Shown one piece after another: positions 10,726-21,778 of a DNA stretch of 64,000 bases. The number at the start of each line of letters is the position of its first letter. Position 1 is the first letter of the stretch. The notes under the pieces are model-generated. The model saw only the letters and a program-made list of their open reading frames with translations. It did not search any database and was not told the DNA's origin. The DNA comes from Siderastrea radians (Eukaryota > Cnidaria > Anthozoa > Scleractinia > Rhizangiidae), in contig OZ024898.1 in assembly GCA_964017195.1 (NCBI GenBank), forward strand, positions 7,939,294 to 8,003,293. The letters are read 5' to 3'. A program made the translations under genes and the position numbers.

Positions 10726-13700
10726 CATATTTCGTTGCGGTCGAGCCGTTTCGGGTCACGTGGTCCAAGCGACAAGGTGAGGCCCAGACAAACTCGCAAC
10801 AGGTGAGACACTTTGTAGATCACTTTGGGCGGAGCTTAGCAGATACCTATCAATCACTTTTCGCTGTAACCATAAAGGAGATTTGTTTACTTCGAGCTCG
10901 CAGTGGCGGCGGAACGAAGGCGGAAGAGGTAAGCAGCAGTTAATTTTTTTTTTCTGAAAATTTGAAGTTTTTAGACAAATTTCAGTTGACAAAGGCCGCT
11001 TCAGTTATGATAATCTTACATTATTTTTAGGATTACATTATTTTTAGGTTGGAACAGAAGTGTATCTAAGCGATTGTTTGCAGAAAGTGATATGGACTCT
11101 GAAGGTAAGCATTAGCTGAAGAGAAAGCTCCACGTCTTAGCTTTGTTTCTAGTCGCAAAATCTGCCAAGTTGTTCTGTTTAGACTGTTTAGTGGTTAGCT
11201 TTTTATGTTCCAAATCCTCGCTTGTATCCCTAGGATGCAATGCCGTGGATAATTCTTCTGGAGATTCCATCGAAACACGATCACGAGATTAAGCTAGCTT
11301 GTAATAATTGTTTGAATGACTGAGTTCTGTAATTGTTGTAGGCTTCCTGAAGGGCAAGTTTTGCTTCGTTAGCTCTCGAACGAACGTGTATGTTTACATT
11401 GTGTTCATGTAAAAGTTTGTTTAGTTGTCTCCGTTTTCGCGTGTAGGACACATTTGTTTGGGAGTACAATTTGTGTTAGAGATAACACGATAAATGTTTA
11501 GTTTTCCTGAAACATTTTTTCTCATGCAGCAACAAATATTTCTCTTGCAAACTGGAAAACGTTTGTTGCAGAAACAATGTTTCCCTGCTTTCGAGGACCC
11601 AAATTAAAAGCTTAAATATACGGACCTAGGTGAGTGCTATACAGACTCAAGCTGGCTTTCGAACAGAGGGTCCACAATAGGGTTCTCAGATCCCACTATC
11701 CCGTCCTTTTTTCCAGGTAATCCCGCCATCCCGCCCTTCTTCACGTGACAATGCCGATCCCGCCGAAAGTTATAAAGTCCAGTAAGTAAAAAATTGTAAT
11801 CCCGTTTCCCGCCACTACCCCCTCGCGATTCTCGCATCCGACCTCTCAAAACCTCGAAATCCTGCTCCCGCTCCTACTTTTAATTCGCATCCCGAATATC
11901 GCCCCCAAAATATGTCAAATCCCGCATCCCGCCAAACCTATTGTGGACCCTCCGAACAGCCAAGAGATAAAAAGAATAAAACCCTTGGTAAGTATCATGA
12001 TAAATTTCAAAATGAACAAACAGGTTTGAATACTTAGAACATCATCTTAGTGTCCCTAAGATGATATTCATTCTTTGCAATATGATAAAGAGGCTAAACT
12101 TTGAATATATCATTGATTTCAAAACTTGATACTTACATACTTTCCACATACGTTTATGTTTGATAATAAGCTTAATTATTGACTAATTAAATAGCCTTTT
12201 GTAAAGTGGTCTTTAGTGGGCTACACAATTAGCACAGCACATGTTAATTAGGCATTTTTCTGATATTTCAGGGACTGAAGAAGACATCTTGGATGCAGTT
12301 TGACTTTTCTTACATCCAGAGAGTCTCCAGAACCTGGGCTGGTTGTTCGAAAGCTGTTCATTGCTAACTCAGGATGTAAAGTTCACAGTGGTTTCTACTT
12401 CTCTTGTTAAAAATAGCTTTCTCAGTTAGTCTTTAAGGTGGCTGTTTGGAAGCAACCAAAGCCAAAACGTTTAGCAAAAGAGATTTCCAGGAATCCTCAC
12501 TGCTTGGCTATGAGACTGGATTGAAAATTGCCGCTAACGCTGGGTTAGCTAAATCCTGCTATGAACAACCAGGCACTGGTGCACAGATATTTGAAATTTT
12601 CTTGAGGATTTATTTGGTTTTAAAACTACTCTTTGAAGATGGCAACAGATCTTCTTAGTTAATAAAGCATAATTTCCCAGATGCTGACCCTCAAATAAAA
12701 CTAAAGAGAGTCAAAGTCACTACAGAAAAAAAAAATAAAGTGAATATTTATCCTATATAAATGACCTTATTAGTGGCATTATTTGTTTTCCATTTTGCCT
12801 ATTTATTTATAGGGTACATTTAAAGAGGTATTGGCATGTTGTGAATATGCTTGCCTACATATCAACTATTAAGGGAAGGGGAATTAATGTAAAAAAAAAT
12901 GGACTGCTTGTCTACCCAAGTAGCGTGCAGGTTATTTGAGGAAATCTTGGTTAAAAAAAACACAAAAAATGGCCACGATGGTGTAGATTTGGTAGTTCTA
13001 AACTGTTTTTAGACAAGATAGCTTGGCACTTAACACTTCTCCCCTTTTCAATGAGTGTATTAACAGAGTGGGTGAACATGCAGGGACTTTTCCATGAGCG
13101 TGACTCTGTGTCCACCCTCACATTCCATGCCCTTACTGCACCTGCCATACAGGATAGCCAGGGATACTAGTCCACTGCAGGGGTACACCCAAAAATTCAT
13201 TAATAGCAGGTTCACCTTATTCAAGGGGGTGTCTTCATTAGTGGTGCATTATGAATTGTCAGCATATGAAGCTGGTCTTCACTGGATTACTAGATTATCA
13301 ACATATGCATTTGAGAAACTAGTATTAATATAGAGACATCTGGTGCAACATGGTATTGTGTTTGATGCAGACCTAAAGCTTCATGAAAAGCTTCACAAAG
13401 CTTGGACAGTCCTATGAGGCAATCAAACAGAAGAATGTAACTGCTCGTGAAACAAATTGGGAACTGTTGGAAAAAATCAGAGTGTTAGAAGATTCAAATC
13501 AAACTTCCAAACAAGTGAGACTGCCACCAACTCAACAGACACACAGTGGCAGACAGACATCTTTTGAATTCAAGGAAGCACTGGGTGTTCTCTCATTCAT
13601 TGGCCATGTCAGAACCTTTTCTCTCCAAATTACTTTGTTGCAAAAAGCTGAAGAAGTGATGCAAAGTATGACTGTACTCCTTTTTCAAAGAAATCAACCT

Positions 13701-14611
13701 AGTATTTGACTTTCTTATGCTTGAATTTCTTGAGCTTCCTGAAAAATTAGTGCACCATTTTTAAGCATTCGGGTCGAAAAGTAAACATGAGACTACAATT
13801 CTGACAGGATAACCAGTGTGAATGCATACCTAGAGCTGTAGAATTCAGATTTCGTTTACACCCCTCATGCACTTGGTATGCGTGGAAGTCACAAATTTCT
13901 TTTGAATTCTGAATTCTTTATCTAAAGAGCAGAATATTGAAAAAACAATGAAATGGAAGATACAGTAACAGACTTGACTTTTCTTTCCTGGGAGAATATT
14001 ATTTTGACCTGTCATTTCAAAGCAGTCTTTCATTCCTGACTAATCTGAATTGTCTCGGTTGCACATTACATCATATGTATTGTCCGGATAAAAGAAATGA
14101 ACAAAAGGTTTCGCAAATGGTAAAAAATATTGATTTGTACTAATAACCAAAGTACATGAAGAACAAAAAAAGATGTTGTTTTTTTCCTACACCCACTGAC
14201 CTTTATAAATGGGGTGTTTGTCATTATAGCTGCCCCTACAACAGGAGAAAAATTAGAAAAAACACCAGTCATCCCTCTCCCTGCTTCATGAGCAATCTAA
14301 GCTTCTTAGTATTTAAGGCCATTTCAATTTTGTCCATGAAATTCGTTAAATAGGTAATTCTTCAGGTATACTTCAGTGGGTTGATGTCCAACATTTTCCG
14401 GTAGCTTCAATAGTTTTTAACATGCCATGTACCATGTATTTAACAAGAGTTTCAACTCGCAGCAGGGCAAAATTTGTAAGAAGCGTCGTAATATGGGAAA
14501 TAAAATTTAGTGCATGCGCAGCCCGAGTTTGTCTAGGCTTTCCCCGGCCGTTCGTCTCGGATACGTCACCGAAATGGATTGACCGTGAGGGCCTGCGAAA
14601 AAGCCGTACAC
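10726..14611. other. Interior between the inverted tandem arrays; no intact gene
   Basis: 3.9 kb of single-copy-looking DNA holding a small MITE (11,666-11,952). Open frames exist, for example 13,383-13,709 plus with a Lys/Gln-rich helical stretch, and 12,446-12,658 plus preceded by an acceptor-like TTTCAG near 12,271. None shows a family motif, and I could not chain them into a gene. If the arrays are the ends of a transposon, its transposase would be expected here and is not recognisable. Confidence 0.4.
11666..11952. mobile_element. 287 bp MITE with TIR GAGGGTCCACAATAGG
   Basis: Perfect 16 bp inverted ends (11,666-11,681 and 11,937-11,952) are flanked by a direct CGAACA at 11,660-11,665 and 11,953-11,958, a 6 bp target duplication. 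The interior is rich in ATCCCGC-type short repeats and has no reading frame. It is a clean non-autonomous insertion. Confidence 0.75.
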
Positions 14612-15125
14612 TCAGGAACTAGGCAACCCCTATCCCAACCTCAACCCATAACAACAATTGAAGGCTAACCACTTCGAGTCAGTGCTTAACCGTAATCACT
14701 GTTCAACAGTGCTAACCCCCCACAACACTAAACCTACCCTTATCCCTAACCCTACCACAAACCCCAACTCTAACCTAACTGACCTAACCCAATAGGCTGC
14801 CAGGATGATTAGAACCCACTTCATTTCCCAGCTTGTAATACCCGAAAGGCCATTCAACTCATTTAATTTTAGTTACTCATCGACTACGGGACTGCAGGAC
14901 TGTGGGAGCACTAGTTCAACTTATTTAATTTAAGTAATTCATTGACTACGGGACTGCAGGACTGCAGGAGCACTAGTTCAACTTATTTAATTTAAGTAAT
15001 TCATTGACTACGGAACTGCAGGACTGCGGGAGCACTTGTACAACTTAACTGTTAGTCAATGACTGAGGGAACACGGAAGCAGTGGATTTGTGGTGCTCGA
15101 AAGTGGCCAAGTATTGTAAAGTTTA
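14612..15125. repeat. Telomere-like and minisatellite arrays, right inverted arm
   Basis: Reading inward to outward: GGAACTAGGCAA, one CCCTAA-rich unit (14,640-14,790), then about three minisatellite units in reverse orientation (14,865-15,050, with GGGAGCACTAGTTCAACTTA). It ends with the GAAAGTGGCCAAGTATTGTAAA border. The order mirrors 9672-10,725 but with fewer copies, as expected when arrays expand and contract independently. Confidence 0.75.
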
Positions 15126-15333
15126 GCCATAAAACGTTGTATGAATGGATTACAAACATTTACTATCTTATTTGAATTTCAAATTTCACGCTTTTCGCCG
15201 CATTGGCCAATCAGATCATTCAGACTTAATTTGATTAGAGCAATTAGCACCTGAAAAATAACTGCCGCTATTGCAGTGGCCTATTGTTCTTGATTGTTCT
15301 TTTGCCTAGTTTTTACGTGGACCATTACTTTAA

Positions 15334-16533
15334 GACTATGCAAACCTTTCTCTAGCAGCTAAATCTTCAGCAAGGTCCATGTATTTCATGAAGGCAATCC
15401 GATTTAAAAGACTTAGTTCCAAAGTGAAATTTCGAAAATTTTCTTACTTTTAAAAAAGCTTACAATGTCAGCTATCTTTGAGTGAAGTTCGCTATCAAAA
15501 GAGGAAACCTTCATTCTAAGTTATTGCACATCACCTGCATCATTGGAGACTAAAAGAAAGACGGCTTACCTCTGTTTTCTGTATGTCCTTCAGTGGGGAA
15601 ATCCAATCCAGAATAGGAGAAGAAAAGCTTAATCAGCCCCATCGAAGCGTGCTTTAAAGTTCAAATATCCCGCCAGTTTAAATCCACGAATCATGAGGAG
15701 TTCGTAATTCCGCGCGATACTCTCTACGAAGCTTTGTGCGATCGCCAGCGGTTCACTGATCACTAGTATTTTACAAAAATGCCCAATTTGTCTTCGAAGG
15801 TTATCTGCAAACAGTATTCCAGAGATCAAATGGAGTAAATTCTCGTTTATACCTTCCAAAGACGTTGAAGAAATATCACACTTTCGTGTCATTTCAAAAT
15901 GGACGCCACGAAGTGACGCTAACACGGAAACCGCTGGTCAAATCCGCCACCTCATCTCGTTTCCAGTTCCCTCAGCGCTGCGCCTTGGAGAACCGAGAAA
16001 AGAAAACAACTATTTCCAGCGAATCTTTTCAACGGCTTCGAACCAATTTTTTTGTTTTTGACTCAGCAGTTCAACACGGTTAAAGACCCATTGACATTTT
16101 CCATAATGCAACGCGGTCGTAATTGAATTTCGTGGACCACGAAAATACTCAGCCGTCGCGACCGTTTGAAAGATCCAAAGTAATCTGGTTCCATCGCGCA
16201 ATGTTCGGCCAATTTTGCTCACCTGTGAAGTACAAAGAAATATATAACTTATATTCTACGTGATATTTCGCGTTGTGATGTGGTAGAAGCCATTTTTGGT
16301 CGAGATTGGAACTTTTCCGTGGAGTGATGCCGCCAAAGGCTCGAGGGTGGCCGGCAAGAAACTGCAACCTTCGGGTTTGGCTCACAAATTCGGTCTTTCA
16401 TGTAAATGAAATAAGTCTATTAGATCGCCTATAAGTGCCCCTGTATTTTACAATTTATTCTCGAATCGTTTTGTTATCTCTTTTTAGTGTACTCGTTTAC
16501 TGTGAGGTGAGTTTTCAACATCGATACGTGACC
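15334..16533. other. No confident gene
   Basis: Apart from the minus-strand frame at 15,629-15,925, nothing recognisable. It ends at the target duplication of the next element. Confidence 0.4.
15629..15925 (-). CDS. Unrecognised open frame, possible exon
   Basis: A 98-codon open frame on the minus strand with a mixed, globular-looking composition; the middle reads HLISGILFADNLRRQIGHFC. I do not recognise the family. No partner exon was identified. It may be an exon of a host gene or chance; support is only its length and composition. Confidence 0.2.
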   Translation of the reverse strand: MLASLRGVHFEMTRKCDISSTSLEGINENLLHLISGILFADNLRRQIGHFCKILVISEPLAIAQSFVESIARNYELLMIRGFKLAGYLNFKARFDGAD

Positions 16534-16540
16534 AATCGAC

Positions 16541-18221
16541 CACAGGCAGCCCAAGCTAAGGTTGGGAGCTGCGCATAAATTAGATTGTTTTTCCATGCTA
16601 TGCATAATAATAACATCGGCAACATTTAAGAGTGTGTATGGAAATGACACAAAACGTCTCAAATTGCCACAAATCAGAGAGAAGTCAAAATAAAAATGAT
16701 TTGCCTTATTTCATTGTTGTATTGGTCATTATTTGAGGGCTTCCTGGGCTGGTTTGAAGCCTTTTGGGCGAGAAATTAAGGTTTTTATTTTTCATGTTTG
16801 CTGAATCTTTAGAATTAATTAAAGGCAGGAAACAGTTTCACACTGCACCTCACTTGAGGTTCGATAAATTCCATCACAATGAACGAATCGCCCTACAACT
16901 TGGGTCTTGCGCATACCTCTGTTCTTTCTCGTGGGTTCTGTTTTAAGCCGTCGAAGACCCCTCCTAAATACGAAACTCGCCTTTCCTGGTATGCGTTTTC
17001 ATTTGAAGTGCACACATGAATCATTGCGAGCCGCGTTTCGACGACAAAATTACCCTCAGTCGAGCAGAGGCTGAGTGAGATTGTCCACAAACAAAAGGCC
17101 ACACTGCGGGGTCCAGAGAGATCGGTTTGACGGAAATAGAGAACTATCAGCACGCCCGTGAAATTTAGTCGCCTCACTTGACGCCACGAGCACGCTTTAA
17201 TGTCTTCGTGGGACAATAAATTAGCATAGTGATTTGTTCCGTCGCATTTACCTGAAAGAGAAGCAGAGACGAGGTGCAGTTTCCACCTAGAAAAAAAACT
17301 GCACTGGTTTTCAAAGGAATGGAAATTGTGGTGGGTATTTTTCGACAGTCACAGCAATATTTCTTTTAGAGCAAGACAACCCTATATATCGGAATTAAAT
17401 AATGAGGTTGATTTGCGGGCAGTGAGCAGGGTCACTTACGCCAAATCATAAAATCATCGAATGGATTGATTAGACTGCAGCAAAAGATAGTTCTTCAGTC
17501 GTCCCTAAAACAAAATTATGGTAGTTCTTCAGTCGTCCCTAAAACAAAATTATGGTTTCCGAGGCGAGTGAATTTCACGGCCGTTCTCATGATATTTCTC
17601 TATTTCCGGTTAAACCGACCTCTCTGGACTCCGCAGTGTCGCTTTTTGCTTGTGGACAATTTCACTCAGCCTCTGCTCGGCTGACGGTCATTTTGTCGTC
17701 GAAACGCGGCTCGCAATGATTCATGTGTGCACTTCAAATGAAAACGCATACCAGGAAAGGCGAGTTTCGTATTTAGGAGGGTTTTTGACGGCTTAAAATA
17801 GGATCTGGAACCTATGAGAAAGAACAGAGGTATGCACAAGACCCAAGAATACACCTTTGAAGTTGTAGGGCTATTCGTTTATTGTGATGGAATTTATCGA
17901 ACCTCAAGTGAGGTGCAGTGTGAAACTGTTTCCTGCCTTTAATTAATTCTTAACGTTCAGTAAACATGAAAAACATAAACCTCAATTTCTCGCCCAAAAA
18001 GCTTCAAACCAGCCCAGGAAGCCCTCAAATAATGACCAATACAACAAAGAAATAAGGCAAATCATTTTTATTTCGACTTCTTTCTGATTTGTGGCAATTT
18101 GAGACGTTTTGTATCATTTCCATACAAACTCTTAAATGTTGCCGATGTTATTATTATGCATAGCGTGGAAGAGACAGTCTAATTTATCCGCAGCTCTCAA
18201 CCTTAGCTTGGGCTGCCTGTG
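16541..18221. mobile_element. Element S: non-autonomous long-inverted-repeat transposon, 7 bp TSD
   Basis: A 1,681 bp foldback transposon. Its ends are CACAGGCAGCCCAAGCT and its complement, flanked by a perfect 7 bp duplication AATCGAC (16,534-16,540 and 18,222-18,228). The inverted arms are about 650-700 bp each (to about 17,190; from about 17,560), with scattered substitutions. The spacer of about 370 bp contains a 34 bp tandem duplication. There is no coding sequence. End sequence, duplication length and the motif near each end match the 13.5 kb element at 40,780-54,286, so this is most simply its non-autonomous relative. The arm interiors otherwise differ between the two. Confidence 0.85.
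17489..17556. repeat. 34 bp tandem duplication in the spacer of element S
   Basis: Two adjacent identical copies of a 34 bp unit starting AGTTCTTCAGTCGTCCCTAA (17,489-17,522 and 17,523-17,556). The identity implies a recent slippage or duplication event. Confidence 0.85.
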
Positions 18222-18234
18222 AATCGACCAGAAC

Positions 18235-18278
18235 AAAGTATTAACAAAGTATTAACAAAGTATTAACAAAGTATTAAC
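18235..18278. repeat. Four tandem copies of AAAGTATTAAC
   Basis: Four exact 11 bp units directly between the target duplication of element S and the start of the LINE. It may mark the LINE 5' junction or a pre-existing microsatellite target. Confidence 0.85.
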
Positions 18279-18371
18279 GGGCGGTTAGATGGCGGGTGGT
18301 CACGTCCGCGTGGCTCCGCAAATTTTCGCATCTTTTCGACCTCTCTAGAGCTTTTTGGATCTCGTGAGCTT

Positions 18372-21300
18372 ATGAAAATGGAGGAATTACAGGACAAATA
18401 TGTTATAAAATCGTTTAATTCAAGATCCGGCAAACAGAAGAAGCTTAAATTTGAAGAAATTGATTTGTCTCTATACAAGCAATCTGCGAAATGTGCGGCC
18501 TTTGTCATCTTGGAAGACCGCATTCTCTTTTGGGTTAAAGCTTTACAAGAAAGCTATTTTGACCTTCTTGAGGATAATGATGAATACCTGATTAAGTGGA
18601 TTGACCATCTCACCTATATGATAACTCAAGCTACGAACACATCGAGATGAAAGTTAGTCGCATCAAGCGGAACCGGATAATCACACCACACTATTCACCA
18701 TTACCACTTATCTGACGACTGGCGTTGTTATGTGCCAAGGCATCCCATTTGAATTGTGGTGCTCTAAGGAATTTAATCGACTCAAAGAAAACGTTGAACA
18801 CTATTACTGTCTATACCACGGTACACAAGCTTTGGCAACGCGCACACCGGAAGAGAGCAAACTCATACTCAATCATCTAGAAGAAGCTTTCCAGGTTGTC
18901 AACGCTGGCAAAAAGAGTATAAAGGCTCCAAAAGATTATGCCAACATTCCATTACCCCCGGACGACAACTGGTCTGACGATGAAGATGACCAACATCTCC
19001 CTAGTAAAGATCAAGCTCCCGAAATCCCAAAGACGCCTCTCCCTTTGAACCGGAAAAGAAGGAATTCACTAGACTCGCCTCGGGGTCTTTCCGTACGAAA
19101 TAAAGCGTCGGTCTCTGACCTCAAAGCAGTCGTTACGTCGCTTGAATCAGATCTTGCCGAACTTAAGACCGAACTATCGGATACAAAAGCGGCACACGAG
19201 TTATGCGCTTCTAAATTTGGCTTCTTAGAAGACAAATCACTCAGCTTGACAACGATTACAAAGTACAAATGAAGTCATTATCATGGCTTAATTGATGTTG
19301 AGACGACCAACGACCATCTCAAGTCAGAAAATACAAAGCTTAAAACAGAAATGCAAAACCTTAGGAAGAACCTTAAGACATTGGATAAGAAGATAGAAAC
19401 CATCGAGAATGGAAAGAAACACTCATTACAAGAACAGAGTCTGCAAACGGACATACCCATCTGTCAACAATCTTCAAATGAGCCTTCAGAAACAAACTTG
19501 ACGACAAAACAAACCAGTCCAGATAGTAGTTTAAGCTTAACAAATAATCCTTTCCACGTCCTAACGACAATCAAAGAATGATATAGCAGATAATCCACCT
19601 CAAAATGATGCTGCCCAACACACCCCTTTAAACAAAAACAATCCCGAACTAAGTAATAATATTCATTCAAGAGAAGATAAATCTGAACAGAAAGAAAACA
19701 CTCATCCAAGCGGAAATACTCCAAAGCACAACGACCAGGTTGATCCAAAGGAAAACAATGAACCCATCAGGAATCATGACATCATTCTACTCATGGATTC
19801 CAACACGGTGGGGCCAAACCACCCCCCAAATGGGTCATGAAATGTCCCGTTTTTTGGTTAATTTTTAATAATTTTGTTACTTTTAATCATTTCTTTACCA
19901 AACTTGGTAATTTGATATGGGTCTTTGTGCCAAACAATTTGACATGAATGGTGATGCCAAATGTCAAATTATGACGTCATAATTGGTGACGTCATATTAT
20001 TCTCTAAAATAAAATTTTAGAATTTCTAAATTTTTTCTGGTGTTTTAGAAAGAACACGTCAAGAGGAGTTGAATGCTGAAAACCGTTTGTCGATGTGATA
20101 AATAATGGATGAGATATGGCATTTTAGATTTTGTAAATTTCACAGTCTCAAAATAGGGTCCCCCCCTTGTGTAATACGTTTGAATTTAAGTGTTGTTTTG
20201 TTGCGTCAACGACACCATTTAAGTTGCAGATAAGATGTCTTAAATGACGGAAGCTAAATGAAAAAGAAAAACTCTGAAAATTTTTTTCCTGCCAGAGCTA
20301 GAGCCCCCAAACCAGTTTTGTGACGTAATTAAGTGTCACGTGATCAATTATGCTCTTGCTAATATTATCGTTTTCAAGCCGAAAACTTAAAATCTAAAAT
20401 GATACGATTTTTTGGAACAACAAGAAGTCCATTTTACCAGATTATTAGCTTGCATGGAAAAAAACTGTACAAAATAGATCAACAGGGTTGTTTTTAGAAG
20501 AAAAGTATGGTTCCGGGGGGGACACTTTAAATGTCTTTAAATTGCCATAACTCAAGATACGTTTGTCTTAGCGAGGTACGGTTTTCAGCATTTTACTCCA
20601 CTTGCCAAGTTCTTTCAGATGACATAACTTTTTATTTCAAATTTGAAATTTTCAGGTAACTCGTTTTGCGACGTCAGCCATTATGACGTCACAATTTGGT
20701 TTTTTAAGTCATTCTCATACTTAAAATAAATTGGGCGACAACCCAAGGTTTTTTGCCAAGTTTGGAAAAGAAATATGAAAAAGAAGCAAAATTAGTCTAA
20801 ATGACCCATTTGGGGGGTGGTTTGGCCCCACCGTGAATGGGAAATTTATCGACCCCAAGAAATTCTCTACGACGTCTGTTGTACACAAATTGTTCTCACC
20901 TACTATCGCATCTACAATTGAAATCTTAAACAAAGAACATTTTGGCACTCCTACCACTATAGTTATTCACACTGGAACAAACGATATTGAAAAGGCACCC
21001 CTTGATACATGCTTTGAACACTTCCAAACACTTATCGACATCGCTGCACAAAAATATCCACGGTCAAAAGTAATAATCTCATCTCTTCTCGTACGAAACG
21101 ATATTTTTGATCACCAAAGATCTCAACTCAACAGCAGACTAGGGCGCCTGCGCTCATATCCAAATGTGCATTTTGTTAATAATGAAACCATCACAAGAGA
21201 CATGCTGTATGATCAAAAACATGTCAAACGACGATCGATAGGTGTACTGGTCTCCAACCTGAAAGATTGCACCTTCAACAGAATCTCCAAACGTCCTTAC

Positions 21301-21644
21301 TGATGATGCCAATTAATGAAATAGCCCCAAAGCAAGACACTGTTTTTTCAACTGGGCCAAAGTTAAATCATCAGCTTGCCCAACCATTTTCTCACCATCA
21401 GCCAAGTCTCTCTGCAAACCAGCCGGGTCAATCATCCTTACATCAACAGCCAAGGCCCCTTGCGGATAAGCCTACTCAATTACCCTTAACACTCTTTGCG
21501 AATCACCCAACTCAATCATCTTTGCATCAACAACCAAGACTCTATGCGGAGGTGGTTAAGTCCTCCAGGAACCATCTTGACTCTGTGGATCCTGAAACTA
21601 TGCGGAAATTACTTAATATCTATGAGATGATCCGTCAGTCATAA
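18372..21644 (+). pseudogene. LINE ORF1: coiled coil plus SGNH-esterase protein, broken
   Basis: ORF1 of CR1/L2 LINEs is a nucleic-acid-associated protein; some carry an SGNH-type esterase thought to act with RNP or membrane. The pieces here are an N-terminal helical domain from ATG 18,372 and an acidic/Ser-rich linker. Next come heptad-rich coiled coils (about 19,100-19,450, for example SLESDLAELKTELSDTKAAH). The esterase has block I MDSNGK (split by a transposon at 19,804), GTNDI (about 20,974-20,990), and a DQKH segment near 21,215 resembling the C-terminal Asp-His block. A Gln/His/Pro-rich tail ends at 21,644. Frame changes near 18,655, 19,270, 19,580 and 21,290 and a stop at 19,270 make it non-functional. 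Confidence 0.8.
19804..20835. mobile_element. 1,032 bp non-autonomous DNA transposon inserted in LINE ORF1
   Basis: Perfect 35 bp terminal inverted repeats start CACGGTGGGGCCAAACCACC. The flanks repeat AA (19,802-19,803 and 20,836-20,837). Removing the element plus one AA restores the codon after the esterase serine (Met-Asp-Ser-Asn-Gly-Lys) in frame, so the borders are exact. The interior is non-coding with weaker internal inverted similarity and several TGACGTCA-like sites. CAC ends with a 2 bp duplication resemble animal CACTA/EnSpm elements; the superfamily is inferred only. Confidence 0.85.
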
Positions 21645-21778
21645 AGTACCTCAGTGGCAGCATAGATGGTAATTAGTCTTATCGGCAAATATGGTAATTA
21701 ACTAAGTGATCTCTATTTACTTCTGTAATTCATCCATTTTCTAGATAGGGCTCATCTAATAATAATCATTTAGCCCTA

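Larger units (their letters stand above)
6325..15333. mobile_element. Composite with 9 kb-separated inverted ends
   Basis: 6325-6450 and 15,200-15,333 are imperfect inverted repeats. Both begin AAGTAATGGTCC and then have (C)TAGGCA. They continue for more than 100 bp to a shared TCTGATTGG block. The same end sequence bounds the small element at 43-493. The interval contains a TTAA-flanked 2.1 kb insertion and inverted minisatellite arrays. It may be one large nested element or two independent solo ends; the outer flanks give no clean duplication. Confidence 0.4.
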
